Source: Hymenobacter sediminis
GTDB taxonomy: Bacteria; Bacteroidota; Bacteroidia; Cytophagales; Hymenobacteraceae
Length of the DNA: 64,000 bases
Direction: 5' to 3'
NCBI RefSeq assembly: GCF_003231285.1
Contig: NZ_QKNS01000006.1
Span: 1-64,000 of the forward strand
Shown here: one piece after another, positions 1 to 8,234 of the stretch
Numbering within the stretch: position 1 is the first letter of the stretch
How the letters are laid out: every line of letters begins with the position of its first letter
Translations under genes and position numbers: made by a program
Notes under the pieces: generated by a model
Database searches by the model: none
The model's input: only the letters and a program-made list of their open reading frames with translations
What the model was told of the DNA's origin: nothing

Positions 1-52
<52 letters not shown>

Positions 53-350
53 ATAAATTACTACGTACTACCGAAGTAGTACTGATGTCAAGTGCTGATC
101 CGACTCGTATTAACGAGTTTACTCGTTGTTACGCTTGTTGCTTATAATTAGCTAAGCCAATCATAAGCCTTACCAATTTGTCTTTCCAATCATTCAAAGA
201 ACGTCTGCCAACTCCTATTGAGTGGACTTCGTGGCGTTTGCTTCGCCAGTTTCCTTTAAGCTTGCTAGTGATAAACACTAACATTGCTTTAATTCGTTCA
301 CCCTTTCTTAAGAATTTTTTACTTCCGTTCGAAGCGTGTTCCTTAAGTGG
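53..350 (-). other. rRNA operon leader with boxA-like antiterminator and two hairpins
   Basis: This is the transcribed leader between the rRNA promoters and 16S. On the minus strand it contains GTTCTTTGA at 194-202, which resembles the boxA antitermination element of rRNA leaders. Two small hairpins lie closer to 16S: a 7-bp stem with a TTCG tetraloop on the minus strand (65-71 with 76-82) and a 6-bp stem (103-108 with 113-118). They may form part of the RNase III processing stalk or a folding guide; that is inference. A 61-codon open frame on the plus strand here is not credible as a gene. Confidence 0.7.
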
Positions 351-354
351 GCTG

Positions 355-384
355 CAAAGGTAAGAAGGATTTTTAAGTTGTCAA
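355..384 (-). promoter_or_regulatory. rRNA promoter P2 (16S-proximal)
   Basis: On the minus strand a TTG (382-384) is followed after exactly 19 bases by TACCTTTG (355-362). This matches the Bacteroidota primary-sigma promoter (TTG at -33, TAnnTTTG at -7). Transcription would start near 347-350, giving a leader of about 300 nt before 16S. The -33 element lies inside a 9-bp inverted repeat (377-385 with 405-413). Confidence 0.88.
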
Positions 385-413
385 GTTTTTTTCAGAAAAA
401 TTTTCTTGACAAC
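377..413. repeat. Inverted repeat overlapping the -33 box of rRNA promoter P2
   Basis: GTTGTCAAG at 377-385 is perfectly repeated in inverted orientation as CTTGACAAC at 405-413, with an A/T-rich 19-base spacer that is itself partly self-complementary. The left arm covers the -33 TTG of P2. It could be an operator, an upstream-element-like AT tract, or the end hairpin of RNA started at P1. Only the repeat itself is seen directly. Confidence 0.6.
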
Positions 414-459
414 TCTGCTCTGATTTAGAGAGCAGCAACCGCTTCGGTTAAGCGGGCTG

Positions 460-489
460 CAAAGGTAAGAAGCGTTTTTAAGTTTGCAA
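460..489 (-). promoter_or_regulatory. rRNA promoter P1 (distal)
   Basis: A second copy of the same promoter lies 105 bp upstream of P2: TTG (487-489), 19-base spacer, TACCTTTG (460-467). The two promoters share a longer block (the -7 region plus flanking GGGCTGCAAAGGTAAGAAG on the plus strand), so they look like a tandem duplication. Paired promoters are normal for strong rRNA operons. Confidence 0.87.
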
Positions 490-669
490 TAGGTTTGATA
501 AAAATATCCGGGTAGTAGATAGAATAGTGGAGAGCATGAACAGTAGAGTTGTAAGTTTGAATTGTTGTTATATAGGACAAGCATCTAGAATACAGCCAGT
601 TGTAATAATGATTTAAGAACTAAGGCTTCACTTCTGAATATAGGTAAGTGCAGAAGCAGAGAACATAAC

Positions 670-1542
670 TTATTTAATCGTGCTCTTTATAGATCCGCTT
701 TGCTGAGCTAGTTTAACTTTTTCTGCTACTTCTACCATTGGGGCCACCCAGATGCTTTGCTCATGCGCCTTCAGGTACCGGAGCAACTGACGATGCGCTT
801 TTAGGTCGACGTTAAAGCCATGACCGCCGCCTACTCCATGGAAGAGGAATACTAAGAGTGTGCCTGACTGTTGCGCTTTCTTAACCAAATCAATAAGCTG
901 AGTGCCTGTCTGACCATTGATCATATAACTATTGATGTTGGTCAGGTCGATCTGGGATACTTGTTGAAGACCGCCAGTTACGCCACGGGCCGCCACAAAA
1001 TCATTCTGTAGCTGGTCATAAAACTTGACCCCTCCAATCTGCAGGTCACCACAGGGGTAGGCGAAAGTCCGAGCATTCTTACCGTCAATAGCATTTAATA
1101 ACACGTTGTTGGTTCGAATTTCACTTATAGCCCTAGTGATGGTGTACTTGCTCAAATCATTGTCGGGGGTAACGAAACCACGACCGGGCAGGCTACCATC
1201 GCAGGGGTGCATAAGGGCATGGTTGCCCAATTCATGGCCCCGTTGAGCTGCCCGACGCCACTCGGCTAACCGTTTTGCCACTACAGGCGAAGAGCCAATC
1301 AGGTAGAAAGTGCCCCTCAGCTTTACGGAGTCAAGGGCTGGCACTACATTGTCTAGATCTATATCAATAGCGTCATCATAGGTAAGCACTACGGCGCACT
1401 GCTTGTTGTTCCAGACGGTTTGGGCTTGGCTGGCCGAACGGACGCTAAAGAGTAAGGTAGCAGCTAAGGCGGAAACAATGAGTTGGTTCACAAGAAACAG
1501 GATAAAGCCCAAAGACAGTACATCAAATTTATTCCTTTTCAC
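670..1542 (-). CDS. Secreted polysaccharide deacetylase (NodB homology domain)
   Basis: The 290-residue product has an N-terminal hydrophobic segment (residues ~8-40) ending in an AxA-like site, so it is probably exported. A NodB-type carbohydrate esterase domain follows: TYDDA at 54-58 (the family's T-F-D-D-G motif, with D56/D57 as catalytic and metal-binding residues), the metal-binding H108 and H112 in the GNHALMHP stretch, a later FAYPCGD motif and a C-terminal FLFHG motif with the expected histidine. Such enzymes remove N- or O-acetyl groups from glycans. The substrate cannot be told from sequence. The start codon is GTG. It is co-oriented with the OmpA gene 30 bp upstream and may share its transcript. 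Confidence 0.88.
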   Translation of the reverse strand: MKRNKFDVLSLGFILFLVNQLIVSALAATLLFSVRSASQAQTVWNNKQCAVVLTYDDAIDIDLDNVVPALDSVKLRGTFYLIGSSPVVAKRLAEWRRAAQRGHELGNHALMHPCDGSLPGRGFVTPDNDLSKYTITRAISEIRTNNVLLNAIDGKNARTFAYPCGDLQIGGVKFYDQLQNDFVAARGVTGGLQQVSQIDLTNINSYMINGQTGTQLIDLVKKAQQSGTLLVFLFHGVGGGHGFNVDLKAHRQLLRYLKAHEQSIWVAPMVEVAEKVKLAQQSGSIKSTIK

Positions 1543-1572
1543 GCCGGATATTATAGCTCGCTTAGGGTAGGA

Positions 1573-2661
1573 CTATTTTACTTCTGCTACCTCTACCCGC
1601 CGGTTGCGAGCATCGGGAGAGGGATGTAAGGGGCGGGAGTCGCCATAGCCGATTGTAGTGATACGTTCCGCCAGTATACCAGCTTTCACTAGGTATGTCT
1701 TCACGGCCTCAGCCCGTTGCTCGGAAAGAATCTGGTTTTTATCAGGTTCGCCAATCTTATCTGTATGGCCTGCTATGCGCAGCTTCAGCGTGGGGCGAGC
1801 CTTAAGTTCCGCTGCTAGCCGGTTGAGGGCAGGCAAACCTTCAGGAAGCAGCTTCGCTGTGCCCAGCTCGAATAACACGGTAGGCAGCACCACTGGAGTA
1901 GATGTAAGTACGGGCGTAGAAGGAATTAAGGCAGTATCTAAGCGTACTACCTCCGGCTGGGTCGGTATTACGGGTGCTATGGGGGTAGGCTTGGTAGGCG
2001 CCGCCCCGGTGACCTGAATGGTGATGGGCACCACAGCACTTTGAGGGGTAGGGTAGTAGCCCTGGGTAAGATAAAATGTGGTTGTTTTGGTAAGCTTGGT
2101 TCGGTAGGTATTACCAGTAGTTAGGGGCTGCTTTAGTTCGGCATCGGCGTACCAAAGCACATTGCGGCCCGATACCCGGATGGTACTCTCCGCCCCAGCT
2201 GCCACTTTAGCTGCTGACTTTAATTTCACCCGGTAAAACGTAAATGTGCCCACGTCGCAGTTGCCGATTGGTTGGTACGTGGCATGCCCCGTCAGCTTTT
2301 CCAGTTTGGGGTCGTAGGTGAAGGAGATAGAGCCCTCGCACCAATAGGAGCCAGGAGTATGACCGGTTTCGTTGAGCTTTTGCTGATGCTCCAGAAGCAG
2401 GCCAGTGGCGGTGGGAGCAGCTTGCACTTTAAATGTCGCCGTTACATGAGGTTCGCTACCTACTTCTTGGTAGAGAATGCCGAACAGTGTGTTACCCTTG
2501 CCTTTCTGCAGGCGCAGCTCGGCGGGCCAAGTAGCATCCGGGGCTCTCTCTCCGGTGTCGGTTTCTACTCCTTGCCATATACCCGCTAACGACTGGGCTT
2601 CTACCGGCCCAGCCATTACTGAGAATAGAGTCATTAGTACATACCAAATATTGCCTTTCAT
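1573..2661 (-). CDS. OmpA-family peptidoglycan-binding protein with novel N-terminal domain
   Basis: This 362-residue protein has a signal peptide ending near MAGPVEAQ. An N-terminal domain (about 25-150) looks lipocalin or beta-sandwich-like (SLAGIWQG start, alternating strands) but I do not recognise it. A short domain with a WYADAEL motif and a proline/threonine-rich linker follow. Residues ~255-362 are an OmpA C-terminal domain: the LFELGTAKL strand, the AGHTDKIG motif and the NRRVEV end that bind diaminopimelate-containing peptidoglycan. It probably tethers an outer-membrane or periplasmic domain to the wall. The deacetylase gene lies immediately downstream. Confidence 0.85.
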   Translation of the reverse strand: MKGNIWYVLMTLFSVMAGPVEAQSLAGIWQGVETDTGERAPDATWPAELRLQKGKGNTLFGILYQEVGSEPHVTATFKVQAAPTATGLLLEHQQKLNETGHTPGSYWCEGSISFTYDPKLEKLTGHATYQPIGNCDVGTFTFYRVKLKSAAKVAAGAESTIRVSGRNVLWYADAELKQPLTTGNTYRTKLTKTTTFYLTQGYYPTPQSAVVPITIQVTGAAPTKPTPIAPVIPTQPEVVRLDTALIPSTPVLTSTPVVLPTVLFELGTAKLLPEGLPALNRLAAELKARPTLKLRIAGHTDKIGEPDKNQILSEQRAEAVKTYLVKAGILAERITTIGYGDSRPLHPSPDARNRRVEVAEVK

Positions 2662-2742
2662 CTTACTAAGTAAACTCAGTTTGATGAATAGAGCTAGGCG
2701 GCCTAAGATTGGTTGCTTAGAGGCCGCCCGAAACCTGAGTCG

Positions 2743-3618
2743 TTAGCCCAGGTAGGTCATATCTTCACCGCTCAACTGAATATTGGCCGCTTGTAGGTTT
2801 TCTCGCAGGTGGCCGAGCGACGACGTACCGGGAATGGGCAAAATGTACGGGGAGCGGTGCAGCAGCCAAGCAAGGTTAATCTGGGCTTCGGTGGCGTTAT
2901 GCTTCTTGGCTATTTCGGCAATTTTATTGCCGGCTTTAGGCAATCCGTGAATTAGGGAGAAGAAGGGGATTAGCGGAATCTGGTGCTGCTCACAGAGGTC
3001 CAGTACTTCTTCGCCGCCAGGGTTGTCGCCGTGGGAGGAATACACACTGGTGCGCTGGGCGTAGCTGTACATATTCTCTACGGTGGCAATGGGGCCCAGT
3101 GCTAAGCCAGTCTCCAACTCCTCACGGGTAACGTTGCTGAGGCCTACGTGCAGGATTTTGCCTTCACGCTGCATGTCGAACATAGCGCCTAGCTGGTCTT
3201 CCAGCGGCACCGAGCCGTGGCCCATCAGGCGCAGGTGTACTAGCTGTACCTGCTCTTGACCCAACGTGCGCAGGTTGTTCTCAATACTGGTGCGCAGGTT
3301 TTCGGGGCGGTTGAAGGGCACCCAGCTTTTATCGGGCCGGCGGGTGGCGCCTACCTTGGTGCATATCACCAGGTTTGAGGGGTAGGGATGCAAGGCCTCA
3401 CGGATAAGCCGGTTCGTGACGTCCTCGCCGTAGTAGTCGGCCGTGTCGATGAAGTTGACGCCCAGCTCCACGGCGGTGCGCAGAATCTGCAGGGCTTCGG
3501 GGCGGTTGGCGGGCTCACCCCAGATTTCGGGCCCTGTCAGGCGCATAGTGCCGTAGCCGAGGCGGTTGACGGTGAGGGGATAGGCAGAGTTTGGGGCGAT
3601 GGTGAGGGTAGCAGGCAT
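2743..3618 (-). CDS. Aldo/keto reductase
   Basis: The 291-residue product is an NAD(P)H-dependent oxidoreductase with a TIM-barrel fold. The family tetrad is visible: D58 in NFIDTADYYG, Y63, K88 in ICTKVG and H128 in VHLR. The C-terminal PIPGTSSLGHLREN stretch is the usual cofactor-binding segment. The length is a little short for the family but complete. It is close to the oxidoreductases often annotated YajO/YdbC-like, and its substrate is unknown. ATG start. It stands between two unrelated minus-strand genes. Confidence 0.92.
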   Translation of the reverse strand: MPATLTIAPNSAYPLTVNRLGYGTMRLTGPEIWGEPANRPEALQILRTAVELGVNFIDTADYYGEDVTNRLIREALHPYPSNLVICTKVGATRRPDKSWVPFNRPENLRTSIENNLRTLGQEQVQLVHLRLMGHGSVPLEDQLGAMFDMQREGKILHVGLSNVTREELETGLALGPIATVENMYSYAQRTSVYSSHGDNPGGEEVLDLCEQHQIPLIPFFSLIHGLPKAGNKIAEIAKKHNATEAQINLAWLLHRSPYILPIPGTSSLGHLRENLQAANIQLSGEDMTYLG

Positions 3619-3655
3619 GCAAAAGGATAGAATAAGGAAGATAGTCTACTACAGG

Positions 3656-4150
3656 CTACTCTCGGTTTTGTTCTTTGAGTGCCTGCTGTAAGAATTCATA
3701 TGGTGCTGTTAGAAAACGAATAGTAGAAGACTGCTCAATTGAGGGTAATAAACTTGCTAGCTCTGGCTGCCAGACATAGCCTTCTGCGTCAACGACCAAC
3801 CACATCCGTTCCTCGCATATCTTAAGCATTGCCGAGAGAAAATAACGCGCCTTGGTTAGGTCCCGGAAATCCGTTCTAAATGAAAATCCCTGGATAGTTT
3901 GGTCCTGAAGAGCAACAGATATCCAGCAGTCATGGTCTTCATTCTGTTCGTCATCTCCCTTCCACTGCAAGAAGTCAGGAGTGCTCCAATCAGGTCGGGG
4001 TAATAAAAGATCAATTCGCTCTGCTATGGGAGCTACAAAGACTGGGCTACTGGCCCATGCTTCTGCAATGTCCTCATTACTAATAAGCTGATGATTTGGT
4101 TGGTGTTTATGCGAAGGGAGAACCCTCAATGAATATTGCCAGATTGCCAT
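3656..4150 (-). CDS. Hypothetical protein, possible orphan immunity-like protein
   Basis: I do not recognise this 164-residue soluble acidic protein. It has no signal peptide or membrane segment. It is rich in tryptophan and aspartate and has mixed alpha/beta character. Its codon use is less GC-rich than its neighbours, which hints at acquisition. Size, composition and the presence of two similar orphans nearby (7142-7744 and 18874-19209) recall immunity proteins of polymorphic toxins, but no toxin gene is adjacent and that reading is inference only. It ends 38 bp upstream of the aldo/keto reductase start, on the same strand. Confidence 0.6.
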   Translation of the reverse strand: MAIWQYSLRVLPSHKHQPNHQLISNEDIAEAWASSPVFVAPIAERIDLLLPRPDWSTPDFLQWKGDDEQNEDHDCWISVALQDQTIQGFSFRTDFRDLTKARYFLSAMLKICEERMWLVVDAEGYVWQPELASLLPSIEQSSTIRFLTAPYEFLQQALKEQNRE

Positions 4151-4299
4151 GTGAGCTTATAATTAAGGAATAGCGGCAACTTAAGATTTATAATGCTACT
4201 CTGAAGGGGATAATGGGGGTAGTACTCAGCTGCGCGAATATCAATTCCTCCTAGTAAATCACTTCGTCTTTTCGCAATAGTGGGGGCAAGTCTTAATAC

Positions 4300-4981
4300 T
4301 TACTGGCCCATAGCCGCGCTCAGGTTGATTTTCGGTGTGCTCTTGTCCTTTATATATAGGCTGGCTCGTTCCTGCTCACGTGTATCGGATAAGGCCCACC
4401 AAACGTCCGTACCCTTGGTGCCGATCCGGATGGCCTCTATACTGCCCGAAAGGCCGCTCGTAGCTCATGGTGAGGCCTGCAATCCCGGTTTTGTCGTTCA
4501 CAATCATCTCTACTGCGTCTTGGTTCTGCCGGTCGAGGGCAATGACGCCGCGGCCGTTGTCGAGGAAACTCATGCCGCTGCGCTCCTGCCCGGTTTTGTC
4601 ATGCATGGTTAGGCCATACGAAGCAGCAATGCGTGGGTAGGCTTTACCCTGTAACACTGGGTCGGGCGCCACACCCAGAATAACGCGGTCTTGCCCATCA
4701 GGCCCCAGCACCACCAACGATGCCGTAGGCGCATCCTTCCGCTGGCGGCCCGTAGTTTCATTGGGTGCCCCTATGAGGATGCGAGGCTTCCCGGCAGCGT
4801 CCGTAATCGTGATGCCCCGCACATGCAGATACTCCGTTTTACGGGCCACAAACCCAGTCAGTACTACCCCCAGCACTGCTAGGCCACCTAGGACACCGAG
4901 TAGGTGCTGCCGCTTCAGTTATTTTTCCAGCTTTTCAATTCTGTGTACAAGCGCTGCAGAGTCGAGGTCAGGCGTATTCAT
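4300..4981 (-). pseudogene. Broken gene for a single-pass membrane protein (premature stop plus frameshift)
   Basis: Read on the minus strand, an ATG at 4979-4981 begins a coiled-coil-like start (MNTPDLDSAALVHRIEKLEK). This hits TAA at 4919-4921 and continues in the same frame as LKRQHLLGVLGGLAVLGVV, a membrane segment, into a soluble domain with repeated PRILIG, DRVILG and GVIALD strands. After MSYERPFG the frame is lost at a GGG/C run (plus-strand 4445-4447). Shifting by one base restores SIEAIRIGTKGTDVWWALSD and a natural end at 4300-4302. The intact ancestor would have had about 226 residues. Two independent lesions make a true pseudogene more likely than one sequencing error. A shortened product from an internal GTG (4876) cannot be excluded. 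Confidence 0.82.
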
Positions 4982-5093
4982 GACGAATAGTAGTTGATGT
5001 ATATGTCTGATAAATAGTTAGTTGTTAGTTGATATTAAACAATACACTTCTGCGGGTACGTGGTTTGTGCCATACCTATAGGCGTGGGTAGGA

Positions 5094-6221
5094 CTACTTT
5101 TTACCGGTTCTAGTGGGTTTAAGCGCCAATGGCCGTACCTCGTTGACTAACGTGAGCAGAAGCTTGCCAGGCTCTTCGAGCGGAATAAGATGGGCCGAGT
5201 TTTCAAACCAGATGCCTCTCTTCAGTGGCGCTTTCACTTGGGCCAGCCAGCTAGCGGTCGGCTCGGAGGGCGTAGTATAATCATGGCGCCCCATGAGCAT
5301 AAACACCGGAATAGGAAAGGATTTCACCGGCTTAAAATCAACTTGCAGAAAGGCCGGTAGTATGCGGCCCAACGTAAATAAGCTGCCTTGGTCAATGGCC
5401 TCCACCTCCTTGATGGAGTACTCGGGAGAAAGCAGCGGGGCATTGAAATAGTACTTGGACTCGGAGCGATACGCCGACAGGCCGCCATAGTACTGAGGCC
5501 ACTTACGTGCAATGATGATTCGCTCCCGGGTAATGGGTTGGTTGCCGGGGTAGGGAGCAATAGAGCGAAGCTCCTTCAGGGCTGTTTCGTTGTGTTCTGC
5601 CGTGGCACGTTTCAGAGCATATTCGAAGCTCACCCGCTCGTTGTCCTGGGTATTAATAACTTGCCCAATGCCCACGTAGGCATAGAATAAATCGGGGCGT
5701 TTGAGGGCAGCGTGCATGCTCACAATGGTGCCCCAGCTGTGGCCCATCAGAATAACCTTTGGCTGGCCGTACTTCTTTCGGAGTAGTTCAGCTAGTTCAA
5801 TGGCATCCTGCACGTACTGCTCAATTCGGATGGTAGGGGCTAGGCCAGTTGTATCGTTGGTAGCGTAAGTTTTGCCGGACGCCCGCTGGTCGTACTGCAC
5901 CATGGTAAAGTACTCCTCTAATGGCCGCTGAAACATCCACGCAACGGGCGCCATGGGCGAAGCGGGTCCGCCATGCACAAACAGGATAATGGGGTTGCGC
6001 TTGTCCTGTCCCCGAACATACACCCACTGCTTTACACCCCCAATAGCCACAGCATATGATTCCTGTACGCCGTTGGGAGCTACTATCTTGCCTAAGTCTG
6101 ATAGAATAGCCTGACTTTTAGCATACTCATTGAAAGACGTGCTATTCTGCCCAAACGACGAGATGGAGCATATTAGCAGAAGCAGCAAAGCAGTGCAACG
6201 GGAGAGCAAGGAAAGCTTCAT
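5094..6221 (-). CDS. Secreted alpha/beta hydrolase, proline-iminopeptidase-like
   Basis: The 375-residue product has a clear signal peptide (residues 1-24, ending SISSFGQ). The hydrolase domain shows the oxyanion HGGPASP loop (83-89), the QYDQRASGKT motif typical of prolyl aminopeptidase relatives, the nucleophile elbow GHSWGT with S162, D314 in GRHDYTTP and H344 in NSAHLIP. All three triad residues are therefore present. It probably hydrolyses a small ester or N-terminal prolyl peptide in the periplasm. It is monocistronic, with 200+ bp of non-coding sequence upstream. Confidence 0.88.
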   Translation of the reverse strand: MKLSLLSRCTALLLLLICSISSFGQNSTSFNEYAKSQAILSDLGKIVAPNGVQESYAVAIGGVKQWVYVRGQDKRNPIILFVHGGPASPMAPVAWMFQRPLEEYFTMVQYDQRASGKTYATNDTTGLAPTIRIEQYVQDAIELAELLRKKYGQPKVILMGHSWGTIVSMHAALKRPDLFYAYVGIGQVINTQDNERVSFEYALKRATAEHNETALKELRSIAPYPGNQPITRERIIIARKWPQYYGGLSAYRSESKYYFNAPLLSPEYSIKEVEAIDQGSLFTLGRILPAFLQVDFKPVKSFPIPVFMLMGRHDYTTPSEPTASWLAQVKAPLKRGIWFENSAHLIPLEEPGKLLLTLVNEVRPLALKPTRTGKK

Positions 6222-6436
6222 AGCAGACTGTCAGAAAAGCTGTGATTAGCTTAGGCCTGCAGACAAGGCCTTCTTAATCTCATGATGGCACTCTTAGGTC
6301 AAGCGTTGCCCGAGGCCCTATGCTTTATCTTTTGACGAACGGCGCACTTTTACGCAGTTGCCGGCTGCACTATTGCAGTTAGTGGCTTAGCAGGCTAGCA
6401 GGTGCCAGGAGCCGACGCGGCGCACCTACATGTTGG

Positions 6437-7126
6437 TTATTCCTTGTAGTACTCTTTGATAAGGTAGGAGCGAGTAGTACTCATCCAGCGTCCATTGGTT
6501 TTTCGGCGCGTCTTGACCACCACTTTCTCCCCTCCGCGCGCATCTTCTTCTAGGGTCATTACCTCACTCAGACCTTTGCCGGGTACTACCTCGTATTCCG
6601 TGGTCAGGTGCCAGCAGCAGCCATCTTTCTGGAACGTAATAAGGCGCTTACGAGCCTTGTCCACCTGAAACATGCCCAAATTGTCGGAGGCCAGAGCTGT
6701 TAACTCGGCGCTGCGGATAAAGTGGCGAGAGCGGCTGGCGTACACGTACACATCGTAGGAGGGGCCGTCGTAGCTGCTGTGGTTGCCGTTGCGGATGGCC
6801 AGGTCCTCGGTGCCGTCGAAGTTGAAGTCTCCAAAGATGAGCGGGCTCTGCTCCCCGTACAGTTCTATCGTGTTTACGGTGGGTTGCCGGCCAGGCGCAT
6901 CGAGGTAAAAGGAGAGGTCGGCGGAAGTGAAGGTCTGGACGAGCTGCTTGGTTTGCTTGCTGTAGAGCTTAATGGTGCCTTCGCCTTCACAGTGGTCATC
7001 GGTGCAGCCGGCCACGGTGATGGCGGCGGAGTAGCGTGCTGAGCCCTGGGCTACGGTAAAGCTGCGCGGACCCGAGCCAGTGGGGGCCGAACCTAACACG
7101 AGAACAAGCAGAAGAGCACGAAGCAT
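6437..7126 (-). CDS. Secreted XAC2610-like protein with FG-GAP-type motif
   Basis: About 229 residues follow the ATG start at 7126; a TTG two codons earlier is less likely. A signal peptide covers the first ~20 residues. The middle carries FGDFNFDGTEDLAIRNGN, a calcium-binding-like D-x-N-x-D-G loop seen in FG-GAP and XAC2610-type proteins, followed by a beta-rich region and a paired-cysteine DGCCWH motif. Such proteins usually report on dry, beta-rich secreted domains of unknown role. The start lies 16 bp downstream of the next gene's stop, so the two may be co-transcribed. Confidence 0.7.
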   Translation of the reverse strand: MLRALLLVLVLGSAPTGSGPRSFTVAQGSARYSAAITVAGCTDDHCEGEGTIKLYSKQTKQLVQTFTSADLSFYLDAPGRQPTVNTIELYGEQSPLIFGDFNFDGTEDLAIRNGNHSSYDGPSYDVYVYASRSRHFIRSAELTALASDNLGMFQVDKARKRLITFQKDGCCWHLTTEYEVVPGKGLSEVMTLEEDARGGEKVVVKTRRKTNGRWMSTTRSYLIKEYYKE

Positions 7127-7141
7127 GAACAAGTGGACAGC

Positions 7142-7744
7142 TTAGCTACTGAAGTGGCGGGTAGTAAAATGCTGCTGCGCAACCCTCAGAAATTCCTCTT
7201 TCGATAAATAGCGGTTCAAGAATTCCTCCAAGCTGCCCATAACGGTTATTTCCTCAAAGAAAACCTCATGATCGGTGCCGTAGACGGTGGGGTTTTGTGG
7301 CCTGGGGTCACTCAGGCAAACAAAATAATGATCCGGAAAGCCGTAAGAATAGCAAATGCAGCTGAATTCCAGCGGGGCGGTTCCAGCCACAAGGAGGTGA
7401 AGGTCTTCGGGAGTTACTAAACCTTCCAACTCGCCGTAATCGGGTGTACTCGGAGTAAAGGGGGTGAAGCGGAAGTTGCGGAAGAAATCTTGCCCGTAGG
7501 GCAGTTCGTGGTCGGCGAAGAAGTGTTGTAGTAAGGCCTCGTAGAAGGCCGTAGCATTGGCGGCGTACAGCGCCGAGTGCTGCTGGTAAAATTCGTCGAG
7601 GCCGAAAGGCTGTTCGGCGTAGCTGCGGGGGTAGAGCGGATGCGGAAAGGTAGTAGCGTCCAGAAACTCGGGTAGGGTAGCCTCGGGCGCGGCCGTGGTG
7701 GTTCCGCCGAGGCTATGAATTTGCTGCCTGATTTCGGGTGTCAT
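7142..7744 (-). CDS. Cytoplasmic protein, possibly SMI1/KNR4 (SUKH)-like
   Basis: I start this at the ATG at 7744 (MTPEIRQQIHSLGG), since the open frame upstream has only a TTG. The ~200-residue product is soluble and acidic. Its second half (YFVCLSDPRPQNPTVYGTD then SLEEFLNRYL) resembles the C-terminal part of SUKH-type proteins, which often act as immunity proteins against secreted nuclease toxins. The match is weak and made from memory. No toxin gene adjoins it. It overlaps nothing and precedes the 6437-7126 gene by 15 bp. Confidence 0.55.
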   Translation of the reverse strand: MTPEIRQQIHSLGGTTTAAPEATLPEFLDATTFPHPLYPRSYAEQPFGLDEFYQQHSALYAANATAFYEALLQHFFADHELPYGQDFFRNFRFTPFTPSTPDYGELEGLVTPEDLHLLVAGTAPLEFSCICYSYGFPDHYFVCLSDPRPQNPTVYGTDHEVFFEEITVMGSLEEFLNRYLSKEEFLRVAQQHFTTRHFSS

Positions 7745-7862
7745 ACGGGCGGCGGGTAGCTTGCAGAGTCTAAGAAGGGAAACACAAGTATACCGAGCAA
7801 ACCGGATGTTTACTTGTCTCGCCAACTGAACCGATGGCGCAACTGACTGCGAGGAAAAGTGC

Positions 7863-8120
7863 TTAACGCCCTCTTTCTCGTAGCCAATCGATGAGTCTAA
7901 TCAGCAGAATGACAGCGAGGAATACCGCGAAGAATCGGATCAGGTAATAGCCAGCGGCAATCCCAACAACAAACAGTATAGGGCTGTAATAGGCCAGAAA
8001 TGATCCGTGTCCGGGTTTTACGATGTACATGCCACCAATCATCAGGGCTTCAAATACAACGGATATAAGCAAGCCTATGCCCGTAATCTTAAGCCACCTG
8101 TCATTAGAAGAACTTGGCAT
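7863..8120 (-). CDS. Small two-helix membrane protein, unknown function
   Basis: The 85-residue protein has two strongly hydrophobic stretches, GIGLLISVVFEALMIGGMYI and a longer one from about 43 to 72, and a basic C-terminus (RLRERGR-like). It has no motif I recognise. It sits alone between the PBP gene and the SUKH-like gene, and its AT content is higher than that of its neighbours. A genuine gene is likely because the hydrophobic pattern is well ordered and the ATG opens directly on a polar head (MPSSSNDRWLK). Confidence 0.6.
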   Translation of the reverse strand: MPSSSNDRWLKITGIGLLISVVFEALMIGGMYIVKPGHGSFLAYYSPILFVVGIAAGYYLIRFFAVFLAVILLIRLIDWLRERGR

Positions 8121-8234
8121 GTATATTAGGCTAAAGGATGTGCCTGAGAATATAAACTACTCTGAGCATGGCGTTCTAATTATTAGGAACGCGGGCGCAA
8201 TAGTTTATCCTATCTATTAGCCCATACCGTCTTT

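Noticed and set aside
178..363. Open frame inside the rRNA leader
   Set aside because: It overlaps transcribed leader and promoter elements, has no homologous look, and is plus-strand against the operon.
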